Origin: Nematostella vectensis
Taxonomy: Eukaryota; Cnidaria; Anthozoa; Actiniaria; Edwardsiidae
Reading direction: 5' to 3'
Assembly: GCF_932526225.1 (NCBI RefSeq)
Contig: NC_064047.1
Coordinates: forward strand, 12,350,460 to 12,414,459
Length of the DNA stretch: 64,000 nucleotides
The stretch's first letter is position 1. The number at the start of each line of letters is the position of its first letter. Below are positions 20,671-33,400 of the stretch, in pieces. A program made the position numbers and the translations under genes. Below the pieces are notes generated by a model that did not search any database, had not been told where the DNA came from, and was given only the letters and a program-made list of their open reading frames with translations.

Positions 20671-21500
20671 TTGCCACATAGCCCTATGCCTTGACCATGG
20701 TACTTGCAGTGCTATGTGTCTGCTATGTATGGTGGACCACCCCTCCCCCTTGCTTTTCGCCATATCCACAATTTCCACCATATCCACCATTTGCCACATA
20801 GCCCTATCCCTTGGTCATGGTGCTTGCAGTGTAAACTGTCTGCTATATGTATGGTGGACCACCCTCCCCCTTACTTTTCACCATATCCACAATTTCCGTC
20901 AAATCCACCATTTGCCACATAGCCCTATCCCTTGGCCATGGTACTTGCAGTGCTATGTGTCTGCTATGTATGGTGGACCACCCCTCCCCCTTACTTTTCA
21001 CCATATCCACCATTTCCACCATTTGCCACCAAGCCCTATGAGTTGGCCGTGGTACTTGCAGTGTTGACTGTCTGATATGTAAGATGGACCACCCCTCCCC
21101 ATTACTTTTTACCATATCCACCATTTCCACTATATCCACCATTTGCCACACACTCCTATCCCTTGGCCATGTAACTTGCAGCGCTATGTGTCGTCTTGTC
21201 TGCTATGTATGGTGGACCACCCCTCCCCCTTGCTTTTCGCCATTTCAACCATATCCACCATTTGCCACATACTCCTATCCCTTGGCCATGTAACTTGCAG
21301 CGCTATGTGTCGTCTTGTCTGCTATGTATGGGGGACCACCCCTCCCCCGTACTTTTCATCATATCCACCATTCCCACCATATCCACCATTTGCCACATAC
21401 TCCTATCCCTTGGCCATGCTACTTGCAGTGTTGACTGTCTGCTATATGTGTGGTGGACCAGCCTCACCATATCCACGATTGTATCAGCCCTATTCCTAAA
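20671..21500. repeat. About 120-bp satellite, 7 diverged copies
   Basis: TTGCCACA(T/C) recurs at 20671, 20791, 20912, 21023, 21143, 21262 and 21390 (steps 110-128). Each unit includes CTTGGCCATGGTACTTGCAG, TGTCTGCTATGTATGGTGGA-CCACCCCTCCCC and short CCATATCCACC runs of variable number, which explain the length differences. Open frames here are satellite artefacts. Confidence 0.92.
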
Positions 21501-21763
21501 GCCTTGGTTCTTCTTATTCTAAATAGACAGTATATATGCTAAGTATGGGTCTATAGGACCACCCCTCCCCTTAAGTCCTATGCTGCAGTGTTATTTTACC
21601 ATTTGGCCATTTGCCACTAGTGCTTGACAAATGGCCAATTGCCAATGTGAGACAGTGTTGGACAACCCTCTACAGAAGTTAGTTTTCACTCAGATAACTT
21701 TAATAGATAAAGCAATTTAGTTAAATACCTATAGTTCATTCTTTTATATTCAGATCACGTCAA
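21501..21763. other. Non-coding with repeat shared inverted at the window end
   Basis: Positions 21591-21667 (TTACCATTTGGCCATTTGCC...CAATGTGAGACAGTGTTGGA) match 63905-63998 in reverse orientation, marking a dispersed repeat family. Confidence 0.6.
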
Positions 21764-21768
21764 GATTA

Positions 21769-22082
21769 GGGGGGGTGAATAGGGGTATGTAAATCCGCCG
21801 ATCCGCTACATTTTTGGAGCAAATCAGTGGATCCGCATATTTTTTTAGATCCGCATGGTTTCACAAAACAATAGCATCGATCGAAGTTTATTTAAAATCC
21901 GAAATTCGACCGTCGAAGCAGTCAAAATCCGAAATCCGCGCCCGAATTGTGAACAGATCCTTGATCTGCCGTACTCCCCAAATCCGCCAATCCGCTAGAA
22001 TAATAATAAAAATCCGTAATCCGTGAGCATTTCGGGGCCGAATCCGCCAATCCGCGAACCTATTCACCCCCCCCCCCCCCCC
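21769..22082. mobile_element. MITE-like element with GGGGGGGTGAATAGG ends
   Basis: The left end GGGGGGGTGAATAGG mirrors the right end CCTATTCACCCCCCC, and GATTA flanks both sides (21764-21768 and 22083-22087), a 5-bp target duplication. The 314-bp body is full of AATCCGCCAATCCGC-type motifs and has no coding capacity. It resembles the AATCCGGAATCC arrays at 31868 and 38606 in composition, though the ends differ. Confidence 0.75.
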
Positions 22083-22087
22083 GATTA

Positions 22088-22978
22088 GGTATTGAAGCTG
22101 TCTCTAACTGAATAAAATAGTCAGCTCGTTTCTATGTCCTTCTTTATACGCTACGGGTTTGGAAGTGTTGCAAATGTATAAACACAACGAAATGTGGCGT
22201 AATTAATCCAAGTGAGCACCACTTTCCACAATAACTTGATAGAAAGTAAAGCTATGAAAAATTTGCAGCAATGAAATCGCCAATTAGGCCTTGATTCTGC
22301 ACAAATACATAAATCGTAGATGTGAAATTCTGAATTCCGATGCAATGATTTGCGATGACGTCACAGAATTGCATACTTCGCGTAAGGAAAAGGCTTCGGT
22401 AAGATCATAGTGATCATCAATGCAGATTTCTCGGGACGACGAAAAAAAATAGTTGCATTTTATGACTGGGCTACCATACCCTGGTTCCAGAGCCTCGAAC
22501 TTCTATCTAGTGGCCAGCCACTTGTTTGTGATGGGTGGGGGGGGGGGGGGGGGGGGGGGGTTAGACTTGCCAAAAAAGGGGCGGCGGAGCTGTCGTTAAA
22601 CACCACCAGGCCAGGTGACAATTTAATTTCGAGCCCATTTTCAGGTGTGTAAATAATATTGTATAGGGTGGACTGGGGGCATGCTCCACCGTGAAAATGT
22701 TGCCATTTTTAAATATGTGAAATGCTAATTTTCGTCAAAACCTCAATAGAGAACAGCATCATTAGCTCCTTGCCGACTGAAATCTTATTTACATATCTTT
22801 TTATACCACCAATCGGAAAAGTTAGTAGGGGGGGGACTTCGACATGAATGAAAATAGTAGAGGCAGCACTTTAGGGGATAATGATTTTTAACGCCTGCCA
22901 AACGAAAGTCATAAAAGTGCCGCAAACAGAAGGCGCATCATATTAATTTATCTATTTTGTAGGGGGTCTTGTACCCAG
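22088..22978. other. Non-coding, long poly-G tract
   Basis: A G run of more than 20 bases near 22537-22560. Just before it, 22478-22520 (TTCCAGAGCCTCGAACTTCT-ATCTAGTGGCCAGCC) is a third copy of the arm of the foldback at 22979. No gene seen. Confidence 0.5.
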
Positions 22979-23089
22979 GTCCCAGGGCCTCGAGCGTCCT
23001 TCTATTCAGTGGCCAGCGAGGTTGAGACGAGGTTGAGACGTCTCAACCTCGCTGGCTACTAAATAGAGAGACGCACGAGGCTCTGGGAC
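22979..23089. repeat. Foldback repeat with 49-nt arms
   Basis: Arm 22979-23027 and arm 23041-23089 are reverse complements at 43 of 49 positions (GTCCCAG.GCCTCG...GCCAGCGAGGTTGAGA), separated by 13 nt. Its termini GGTCCCAG...CTGGGACC suggest a short inverted-repeat transposon reduced to its ends. Confidence 0.85.
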
Positions 23090-23806
23090 CAGTTGTGTAG
23101 GGGTCTTGGGCTCTCCCCAGTAAAAATTTTGAAATTCCAGTTCTAGGAGACTCGAAAATTGGCCAGAATGCCTGTTTAAAAAATAAGGCCCTCCCCTAGA
23201 CCCTGTATCAAAAATGACGATATAACTCATAGATGTTTATTTGCTTGAATTCGTTTGTCCTTAGCATTGTGACGCCGCGCCTTGTCTTCTTTAGGGGCGC
23301 GGCGTCACAATGTGTGCAGAAAATTCATAAGCAATATCAAACAGGGGAGCGTCTTATACCCCCTAGTGTCAAGCAGACTTATATCCTCCAACTCGCCATA
23401 CTCCCTAAGATCTAAGCGCTCATATAGTGTGGTTCCGGGTCGCACGGACCGTTTTTCCAAATTCGTCTCAGCGCAATATGCTGGGGATTTAATGTTATTA
23501 TGAATTATGTATGGTGTAATGTATTTTGTAGTTAGCTGACCCTACCGGTAATTCAGTTGTAAAAGAACTGCAAACGGTTGAAATAAACGAGCATTATTAT
23601 TATTATTATTATTATAATTCTTCACTAACGCAGGTGGGAAGCCTGTGCTGTGCGCTAAGTTTGATTGAATGTTCCTCCCGTTGCATTGTTTTTACAACTT
23701 CGTCAACGGCTACTGAGCTCAATAATCGAATCTAGGAGGAAAAGAAAAATATTGCACATTATCTGAGGCGAGAGAATTCTTTGCGATCAGAGACACCGCT
23801 GTTTGC
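23090..23806. other. Non-coding with GC-rich 17-bp perfect hairpin
   Basis: CATTGTGACGCCGCGCC (23265-23281) pairs perfectly with GGCGCGGCGTCACAATG (23296-23312) around a 14-nt loop, unusual in this AT-rich context. A (TTA)n run follows at about 23590-23613. No gene seen. Confidence 0.7.
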
Positions 23807-23940
23807 TTCTGTTTTGTTTGGTTCCGTATGTGACTGCTGAGCTCGCCTTGCGTGACAGGGGCGGTCTGAGTGACTGCGTGGGGGACTAGGGTCTAGACTC
23901 CTTTGCGTCTTTCCCGAAGGGTTGATCAGACGCTTCCATT
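23807..23940 (+). promoter_or_regulatory. Candidate 5' untranslated exon / promoter of the RING-TLDc gene
   Basis: A GC-rich module (TATGTGACTGCTGAGCTCGC) also found at 285-350 and 42735-42800 precedes CGCTTCCATT|GTAAGTTGAG, a consensus donor at 23941. The first coding exon at 25911 is preceded by an acceptor only 2 nt from the ATG, so an upstream non-coding exon is required, and this is the best candidate nearby. There is no direct evidence of transcription. Confidence 0.35.
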
Positions 23941-25908
23941 GTAAGTTGAGATTCGTCTGAGAAGATTTCGACTAGAAACAGGTATTTATATCGCCTATTT
24001 CCACCCTATTTTGGCTATATTACCTATTTCATTATTGTATGGGGTCTAAAAGTTTATCGATTCATTTGTCCTCAACTGATAACTCTTAAGAGGTGAAATG
24101 AGTAAAATCGCTTTCGATTCGATTCCACTAAAATTCCGAAAGAATCGGTAAGTTTCCTAGTAAAAAAATATATATTAAATGTACCTTTTGTTCCAAACGT
24201 TGTGTTTAGTATATTGGCAGTCTATATTTGAATTATTACCTGTTCTCTTATTCGTTGTTGTTGTTACAATGCTGTACATCAAAGGTCGGTACAGCTAGAT
24301 ATGCTCACTCTAGCTGAATCGTTTACCTTATAACACTTTATTTTCGTGTCAATTTAAACAGCCTCTGTCACGTGCCATTTTATCATCCTAGCAAAGTACC
24401 AAAGTGTGAAGAAGCATCCATTTCCATCGGCTGATTTGGAGAAGCCTATATGTGATATTTTGGATTTTAAAAAAAATTAAAAATTCGCGAAAGCAAAGCA
24501 TAGCTGTCAACTCTCCCGCATTAGGCGGATGTCACAAGATTTTGAACCTAATAACATTAATTTTTGTGTGAATGTTCATACATTCTGCATCCACTGTATT
24601 CACTCGCATTGGCGTTGTTTTTTTTTTACATATTTACTGTATCTCACCCGATTTTACAAGATTTCTGTGCAAGTTTGATTGACAGCTATGATAAAGTGAT
24701 ATGGCCTTTGGGTGAAATATTAGTCGTTTTATAAGCTTTTTGCAAACACCTTGACTTTGACAATTCTTTTACAGATTTTTGTGGAACTAAATTTAGCCCA
24801 CGCATGTCTTTGTTACAGTTTTGATGAATGAAGCACATTCTAAATCACTTGCTTTACTTGAGTTTATTGTCTCAAAATGGCAAGATTGCAAAAATAAAGT
24901 GACTTTTTATGAAAATAGCGAAAATAAAGTGTCGCCCAATAACAACATTTTAAAATCGTGAAATTTTGACGTCACCAATAAGGTGTAATAAGGGTTTAGT
25001 TTCATTTAAAGATTGTTTATTTTCGTTGTTCTCTGGTGGACAGGTACAGCGATTTCTAATTTTTTTAAATTGTTATTTTTTTGGGTTTGCCACTCAAAAA
25101 AGTCACATGATCTTTTAGCACAAGTCGCCTATACACGAAACAGTCAGAAATTAAACAAGAAAGCTATGAAAATAGTTGAGTTTGCTTGATGGTGGATGGA
25201 TGGGGTGCTAAATTAAAATAGTGTTACAGATTCTCTAGCCTTCAAAAGTGTAATTCCCATATTGGTCACTGGGAAGGGGTAAATTGGCCAAATTGCCATT
25301 GACTTATCTTCAAACTTCTAGCTGTTTTACTGCTCATCCAATAGCTAAGTCCAAGTATCTGTTGTTTGGAGTCGCTCATGAGTTTTAGAAAGCAACTGAA
25401 GGTAAAGTTTACAATTAAAATTTGGCAATGTAACAATAATCTCATTGATAAGCTGGGTTATTTTTCATAGTAAGTAAATAAGTAAGTATATATACTGTAT
25501 GCCCAACTTTGCATATTCATATTTGTGTTGTCATTTTCCCTTTCCAATTTGTTTGATCATGCAAAGCTTCCAAACATAACGCCGGAATTTATAACAAAAT
25601 AAACAAATATATAACACAGTTTATTCAGCAGACACAAGATTAATCCCTAATTTCTTGAATTATTGTGCATGTTTAGGGATTGCAAACTCCACATGAGAAA
25701 TGCAAATTTTAAAGTGTTTGTAATGCAGATATTTCTGCATTATTTTTGAGAATTAAAAGGAAATGACCAGAAGGGGCGTGGCTGTGCCCCCAATATTTTC
25801 TCAATGTTTCTGTATCGTGCCCCCCCCCCCCCAATCTTAGGTGGCCTGCTATGCCTCTCGTAGAAAAGGAATAATAAATTTGCTTATGCTTTACTTGTTG
25901 TTTTTTAG
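23941..25908 (+). other. Probable intron 1 of the RING-TLDc gene
   Basis: AT-rich, non-coding, ending in TTGTTGTTTTTTAG at 25908. It includes a MITE-like element (24499-24690) and a C run near 25820. Confidence 0.45.
24499..24690. mobile_element. MITE-like element with CATAGCTGTCAA ends
   Basis: Perfect 12-bp terminal inverted repeats CATAGCTGTCAA / TTGACAGCTATG bound 192 bp without coding capacity. A diverged, inverted relative lies at about 13000-13180. A clear target duplication is not visible (GCAAAG versus ATAAAG). Confidence 0.7.
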
Positions 25909-25910
25909 AA

Positions 25911-27393
25911 ATGACATCCGCCAGCAGGCGCCTCGAGGATGAGGTGACGTGCTCTATATGTATAGAGCACTTCAACGATCCTAGAGTGCTCCCTTGCTTC
26001 CACTCATTTTGTCGGCACTGCCTGGAAGAGCTGGCAGTGCACTCTGAAGGGAGAGGAAAACTTGTGTGCCCCCTCTGTAAGGCGGAATTCCAGGTAATCT
26101 GTCATATCAGAAATACATCCATTACTTAATGAGACCTGGAACAACTTTGTGTGACAAATGTTTTGCTTTACCGAAATGGATTCAACGACATTTCGAAAGA
26201 GAAAAGCGAAATTGAATTCTTCTCACAAGAAATTTGGCTCCATTTTTTTAACACTTTATGAGTATTAAACTGTTTAAAGATAAAAAAAAATTGATTATTA
26301 TATTAAAACAATGCAGATACATTCCAGCGTAGCTATGTTCTAAAGCCCTCCCGCCTCCCCTAAAACCATATGCAAACTTTATTATAACTCTATTTTGCTG
26401 ATTATTGTTCTAGATTTCCCCAGCAGATGTTCCGAGTTTGAAGGTGAATTTCATGATCAACAGTATTCTCTCTGTTCTTCCTTTGTTGACATCTGAAGAC
26501 TCCAAGAAGAAACCAGCTTGTGAATCGTGTGATAGTGGTGAGCCTGCCCAAGGGAGATGTAACGAGTGCGATCACTTTGTCTGTGAGCAGTGCATCTCGG
26601 CTCATAAGAGATTTCAACCAGTGCAACATCACACTATCCTCAGTTTTGATGAGATCAAAAGCGGAAAGTTACTTGCAATGAGCAAGGCTTCCTTCTGCAC
26701 CAAACACAAGGGTGAAAAGCTGAAACTGTTTTGCGAATCTTGTAAGGAAGTGATTTGCCGAGATTGCACCGTCGTTGATCATAAAAATCACGATTACCTT
26801 TTCACAAGTGATGTAATCGCTCGAGAGAAAGACGAAATATTGGGAAGAGCAAAAAAAGTTGCATCAAAACTCACCGATATTGAACAGGCGATGGCATTGG
26901 TAGAAGAGGCTCAACAACATCTCGAGGAAAATAAACGTGCGACCAGAAGGGATCTGGATCAGTTTATTGATAAGCAGATAGGTACTCTTGAGAAGATGCG
27001 ATCTGATCTTAAAGAGGGGATTGAGTCAGCTTGTCAAAAGCATGAGAAGCAGCTGACTGCCCAGAGAGAGACTCTATCCATGAGACTTGCAAGTGCTCGT
27101 AGCAGTTTGGAGTTTGCTGAGAGAATGTGCAGAGATGCAAATGATGTGGATGTCTTGTCCATCAGGAATGAAGTGCTATCCCAGCTATCGAGTCTTGCAG
27201 AGAAACCTGTGGATCAGCCTTGTACGGAGGTTGGAGTTCGTCTAGAAGTGGATGAGGAGTATTGGGATTCTTTGTCAAAGAAGATTACTGTTGGTGAATC
27301 TGAGCAAGGTACTAATTCTCTAATACTGTTATGTAGGTAGGTAAATAGGTAGGTCGGTCGGTCGGTCGGTCGGTTGGTCGGTCGGTCGGTCGG

Positions 27394-27425
<32 letters not shown>

Positions 27426-30400
27426 TAGGTGTTTAGGTAGGTACCCTCAATGGACTCTTGAATAGGCTTCCTAGTTTTACCTTTTACTACCATCTCGAAG
27501 GTCTTTCTCATGTTCAACTCCATTCGGTTCTCCAGCGCCCAGCGCTTGATGTTGGTAACTTTCTCCAGCGATGAATCAATCGTGTCTGAGCCAGATATCA
27601 CAGGCGTACTTATTGTAATGTCATCCGCATATTTGATTAATAGAGAGTTGGCGCTAGCGTTCTGAATGTCATTTACCATGATAGAGAATAGCAAAGGTCC
27701 TAGCACCGTTCCTTGGGGGACTCCTCTGCTGATTCCAAGGAAACTGGTAGCCATCCCATTAACCACAACTCGCTGCTTTCGATCGCACAGGAAGCTCATT
27801 ATCCACAATCTGTTACAAAACTAATGGGACATTTTCCCTCCCCCTTCCTCAATGTTGGAGGGCAAATGATCACTTTGCTACTGCTTGTGTTTTGAGCTGA
27901 AAAATAGCCTCTTACCAATATTAATCGGGGGGAGAGGGTTGGCGGTTGTTCGTATGGGAAGTGTCCCGCTTACTTTTGTTGAGGATTGTCTGAGCAAGTG
28001 ACTGACAGGTCCTGGAACAGGAAACACTATCGTTGATAACGCAACGACAATACAACTATGCGAACGTCAAAATCAAACACATACAATTATCGTGCCAGAA
28101 TTGCGCGTAAAAATGGACAGAAGCTTCAGAGACGACTATTTTTCATTGTAAACAATCTCATCTGTTTCTTCATATAAAAAATACCGCCTATGAAGAATTT
28201 ATTACGTGAGAGATTTTCACTACAAATTTAGTCACGCAAGCTTGTCTCGGGGAGAAGGTCAATTCAATAAATTCATCTGTTTTACAATAGTTTTGCTAAA
28301 TATCTGACACTTTGACACACAGTTATGCTTGAAGAGTTCAAGCAAAGTGTATGCAATGCTTTTTCTGTGGAGCATTCGCTAAAATCGACGGCTACAGACT
28401 ACGTCTTCTGTTCTGCTTACGTGGCTCAACGATTAACACCAACGGTTAACCATTTTAAAATTGTTTAAGAAATGCCTTACGAAAGAAATTCGAACTCTAA
28501 AATAATACAGTAACAACTTGAGATTCAAGCTCATGAATTGACACTAGTTTTGTTTGAATGAGGGTTTGCATTTTGGAGAGAGAGCTCATGGTAGATGGTT
28601 GACCGTCGTTTTACTAAGATAAAAATAAAGTTCATTTTTATATAAACGGTCTACCACGGTTGACCGCTCAAAAAAGCCCTATTATATATTTCAAATCATT
28701 TGTAAGCTTCATATACCTAAATAGCTTTGTGATGGTAATAGAATAGACGAATGATTGAAAAAATTTGGCTACCATGAGTGGGAATGATGTTTTTCTAAAA
28801 ATGGTAGACCGTACACGGTCCACACCCGCTTTTTTGCACCGCCATGCTAAATATATAAACACTTGTTGTGATGTTCATTGAAAATGAAATGAGACGAGGC
28901 TCTCATGTTTTCAACAACAGATAAACCGCCTATTTATCGCTTTCTTTAGTCGATTTGTTATTTATTGTTTGATTGGGAAATACTTATTAGGCGATGATCT
29001 TTTTAGTCTCTATGCCTTTATTTATTACCTAAATTGGCCATAAAAGCGGTGTTTTTCGGCTAAATACTCCGAGGGATGGCTGCTTTTGTAAATGAAGACA
29101 ATCGGCACGATATATAGACAGTCTTTTTGGCAACATCAAATGAATTTTATAGTTTACAAAATTATAGTCTGAAAATATCCTAGCGCACCTTCATTTAATT
29201 CAAATTAATTGAATAAAATATTCCAAATAGCGCACAGATATCCCAAAAGTATTTTCTTGGGACGTCAACATGTTTACTTCAAGCTCGAATAATTAATAGA
29301 TTGAAAAACTTTCATTAGGGTATGCGAATAAAGAGAATACATTTTAAGAAATCGATGATAAGCGTGACAAATTCCAATCGTTCCACTTCTGAGACAATCT
29401 GTTACAAAACTAATGGGACACTTTCCCTCCCTCTTCCTCAATGTTTAAGGGCAAATGATCACCTTGCTACTGCTTGTGTTTTGAGCTGAAAAATCGCCTC
29501 TAACCAATATTAATCGGGGGGAGAGGGTTGGCGGTTGTTCGTATGTGAAGTGTCCCACTTACTTTTGTTGAAGATTTCAGTTCTTGATGTAAGGGTTGAT
29601 GTCGTATTTTGCCAGTTTATTACAGAGAATATGGTGAGGGACAGTGTCGAAGGCCTTGCTGAAATCAAATGACAAGGCTCTAACAAAATCTGCATCGTTG
29701 TCTAACTGCTTGAGCCAAAAATGTTGGCATTTGATCAGGGCCATTGTTGTGTTATGGCCTTTCTTGTAGGCAAATTGGTCGGGGCCAATTTCCGACTTAA
29801 GAGTGGAACAAAGTTCGTTTCTGCAGACAAGACGCTTGAAAATCCTAATGATGATATTAGTCAGTGAGATTGGTCTGAGTTGACTACACCCTGTCAGAGG
29901 AGATTCTTTAGGGATGGGCGAGATGTTCGCTAACTTCCAAGCCATTGGGACAGTTTGTTGTTGGAGTGAACAGTTAAAGATATTTGTGACAACAGGTGCA
30001 AGATGGTGAGAAAAGTCGCGCCAGAGCCAGTACGGAAATTGATCAGGCCCTGAGGCAGTTCGTTTCTATGTGATAAAAAAACTCATTACATCGCTCTCAC
30101 TCACTGTTGGGGTTCGGGTGCCTCAGGTATCTCCAGGCGCACAGGGACAACATATGCCTTATCAGTATTGGTGGCTTGAAAATGTGAGTTGATGATGTCG
30201 GGTGGAATCACCGATGATGATGATGATGTGCGTTCCCTGTGTCTTCCGGCCAGTTATTCTATTGGCTGTCTCCCACCATTCTTTTGAACCGCATTTGTGT
30301 TCCTTATGAACAGCTTCCACCTGATTACTCCGAATGAGAATGTTGATACACTCTTGGCGCCTCAGAATCTCAGCACGGGTTCCTTTATGCACGATTCTGT

Positions 30401-33400
30401 TCCTGATGTTACAAAGGTGTTTAACCAGGGGGGACATGTAAGGTGGGTCTCTGGATGAGACTTTGACCCTAATGAGCGGAAAACATTCATTGAACATCGA
30501 CCACAGGCTCGCATTTAGCAGCTCCACACTCTCCTCTAGGTTAGCAAGATTGTTGGTAGGACTCCAGTCGAAAACATTTGTTTTTCCTGATCAAATAACT
30601 GAAATCCTCTGCTATCAAACCTCTCACTTTTCAGAAAATTAATTTTACCTTTGATTTGATTTGTGCATTGTTTTTTTTACCCCCAGTAACTCTATGCCTA
30701 AATTTAACCTCATGGTAGTGTAAAGTAATTTTTGTTTTTTTAATCATGTAGTTTTTATTGTATGTATACCCCGAATTATTTACATTTATTACATTATGAG
30801 TAGCGACTGAAGGGATCAAAGCCGCAGTTCTTCTAGAAATAATTGAGACAATTTTAAAGCAGAAACTTCATAGTATACCAGATTCTTAATTTTTAAGCAC
30901 CAGCGTTTTGCGACGAGTAGAATACATAGAAGCATACCATAATAAACAAGTCTTTATTCATAATATTTCCTGATGGTGCAATTCAGTTGCAGATCTTTTG
31001 CTGAATGGTAGTTCTACAAAAGGTGGTTACGGGTTAGGTTTATTCGAAAGATTAATGGTGATCAAGTCCAGCGTTTGTGACACTTCGATAATTTGTCCTA
31101 TTTATATATAATTTTCGGCGAAGGGATTTTGATCCTTTCTGTAATTGACAGAGAGTGTCTTTTGACACAAATCCAATCTTGATGGTGGAACTTTGGGCCC
31201 AGAATACTCTAGGAATCTTGATTTGGGGCAGGACTTTGTACGACCACACAACAACAGCAGCAACAATTTGTACTAACCCTTTGGGTGACACACATATACA
31301 CTGACTTTATTTGTTTGAGACATGATGAGGATAAGGAATTGTGCCTTCTTGATAAAAAAAAGTATTGGTTACTTATCTGGTGATGGTGTAACTCCGTTTG
31401 TAGGTCTTGAGCAGTCCGCCATCTTCAGCGGCAAAGGTCCAGAGTACCTCCGAGATCTCTTGGGATTCCTGCAGCCCGTGCAGCAAAGTCCCAAGAGTCG
31501 CTGGGTCAGATGTTTCTCAGCAAAGAGAGATGGCTGGGCTGCCAGTACCTTCCACGAAAAATGCGACGGCAAAGCGCCGAACATCGTACTCGTAAGCGTT
31601 GGAGGAAGATACGTGTTTGGTGGCTACTCTGACGTAGCGTGGACAAGTGAGTACACTAATGAATACGAGAAGGGTCGTATCAGGGTGAGGGTCGAAATGT
31701 CTGATCATGTTTGTAAATTATTGTTTGTAAGTTATTAAACTTAAGACTTGCAGTGCGTTTTCCTAAGCCACCTTCCACCCAATATGTATTAAGTCATATG
31801 ATAAAAGGATTGGATAGACAAATATAGATATAGTTTGTTAGCAGCTACCATTCGCCCTATGACAGGTAATCCGGAATCCGGAATCCATGAAAAAATGAGA
31901 CTTGGAATCCGGAATCCATGCTACTGGAATCCGGAATCCACACACTAGGATCCGGAATCCGAGACTTAAGCTGGAATCCGGAATACAAGAATAAGTATAA
32001 AAATTATTTTAATATTTGGCTTCTTTTTCTAAAATTCATTTTGATTTATCTGTTTATATGCACGTGATTTTCATTTCAATCTTTTGGCGGTTGAGGAAGA
32101 AGCCATTCCATGGTTATTATTTTATTAGCCAATGAGACGCGGGTAGGTTTGAACATGCGATCAATCACCTCCAAGTTCTCGCTTTCTAGCTTCACACAGG
32201 CAAGAATCAACAACAAAGGATGGTAAGGGCAGATTTATTTTTTCGAATTCTTATTGATAATGACATTCAATTATTTAAATTATTATTGTATTGTAAAAAA
32301 ACACCCATAAGAAATCGCTCGCCATATCTGTGAGAACAGGAAGTTCTGATCTCGACGAAGTAATCGGTCAAAAGAGTTTTCACTTCAAAACACGTGTAAG
32401 TTGAGTGTCTACAAAACGAAGACCTAAAACCTGTGACCCCAAAAGCTACGACCCCAAAAATATTGCCGTTATTATTAAACCTACCTTGTTTCCCAAAATG
32501 GCTACACAGCGTTTTCATGTGGAATCAGTGATCTTTATGAGATAATTAGCTAGTTCAATTTGTATTCTTTTAATTGGGAAGGGAAAAGCACTACTTGTGC
32601 TTCCAGGTAGTCGTTTCTTAAAACGCTGATAAACTCAGAAACCCGGAAAGTCACACGGTAAAATTTTCGGGTTTTTCTTAAAAAATCTTAATTGCCCGCC
32701 AAAGAGCTAACTTACGGGAAATCGCTTCATGTTCTAGTTGTGTCGAGTTGTAGAAAGTTTTCATCACAGAAAAAAACATTCCACTGCCCGGTATAAAGTG
32801 GGCTAATCAAGGCTAACATCAATAAGGTTTCATCTCAGTCTAATGATTTGACATTTAGCTATCACAGTGCGCCTAAAAAATATAAACAGCTTTGCGAAAT
32901 TAAGTTTTTCTACAAAATGAAACTTTATTTACGTGTTCTTTGTCTTTCATTTGAAAAATGCCGATGCAACGGTAATGTTTGGGGTGAAAGTTGTCTACAG
33001 ACATCGACAAAACTAGGATTTCAATAACTACTACTATAATCTTCAACAGTCACGACACGTCAAGACACGTCTGAGGTATGTTTTGATACTCGTATAACAA
33101 ACAAAGCCATAGCAGGAATCAGAGGGGGGAAGGGGAGGGGGCAAAATCACAAAATAATCTAAAAACATGTTTGAAAAAATAAGATAAACATGTTGACAAA
33201 AATAGGCAACAGAAGAAAATAAGATGAAAAAAGGATTTGATTTGAACAGGGAAGTGCACTTTCCTGATTTGAACGACTGTTAAATTCTTTTATTGGGAAT
33301 GAGCTTGTACTCTGATTACTGCTTTTTTGTTGGTTATCATGCAACTTGAAAAATAGGGCCATTGCCTATAGCTTTCACATACTTTTTGTTGGACTGATAT

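Larger units (their letters stand above)
27441..30600 (-). mobile_element. Non-LTR retrotransposon (CR1/Jockey-like), 5' truncated and interrupted
   Basis: Minus-strand pieces of one LINE ORF2: linker before RT (30570-30162), RT fingers/palm (29945-29577) and RT palm/thumb (27808-27445). The element is inserted in intron 2 of the RING-TLDc gene, antisense to it, and lacks the endonuclease, as in typical 5'-truncated copies. It is split at 29577/27808 by another element; the reading frame would be continuous across the insertion apart from local changes. Clade assignment is approximate. Confidence 0.82.

Noticed and set aside
20612-21522. Pro/His/Ser/Thr-rich plus and minus frames up to 151 codons
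   Set aside because: Fall entirely in the ~120-bp satellite and shift frame with unit length.
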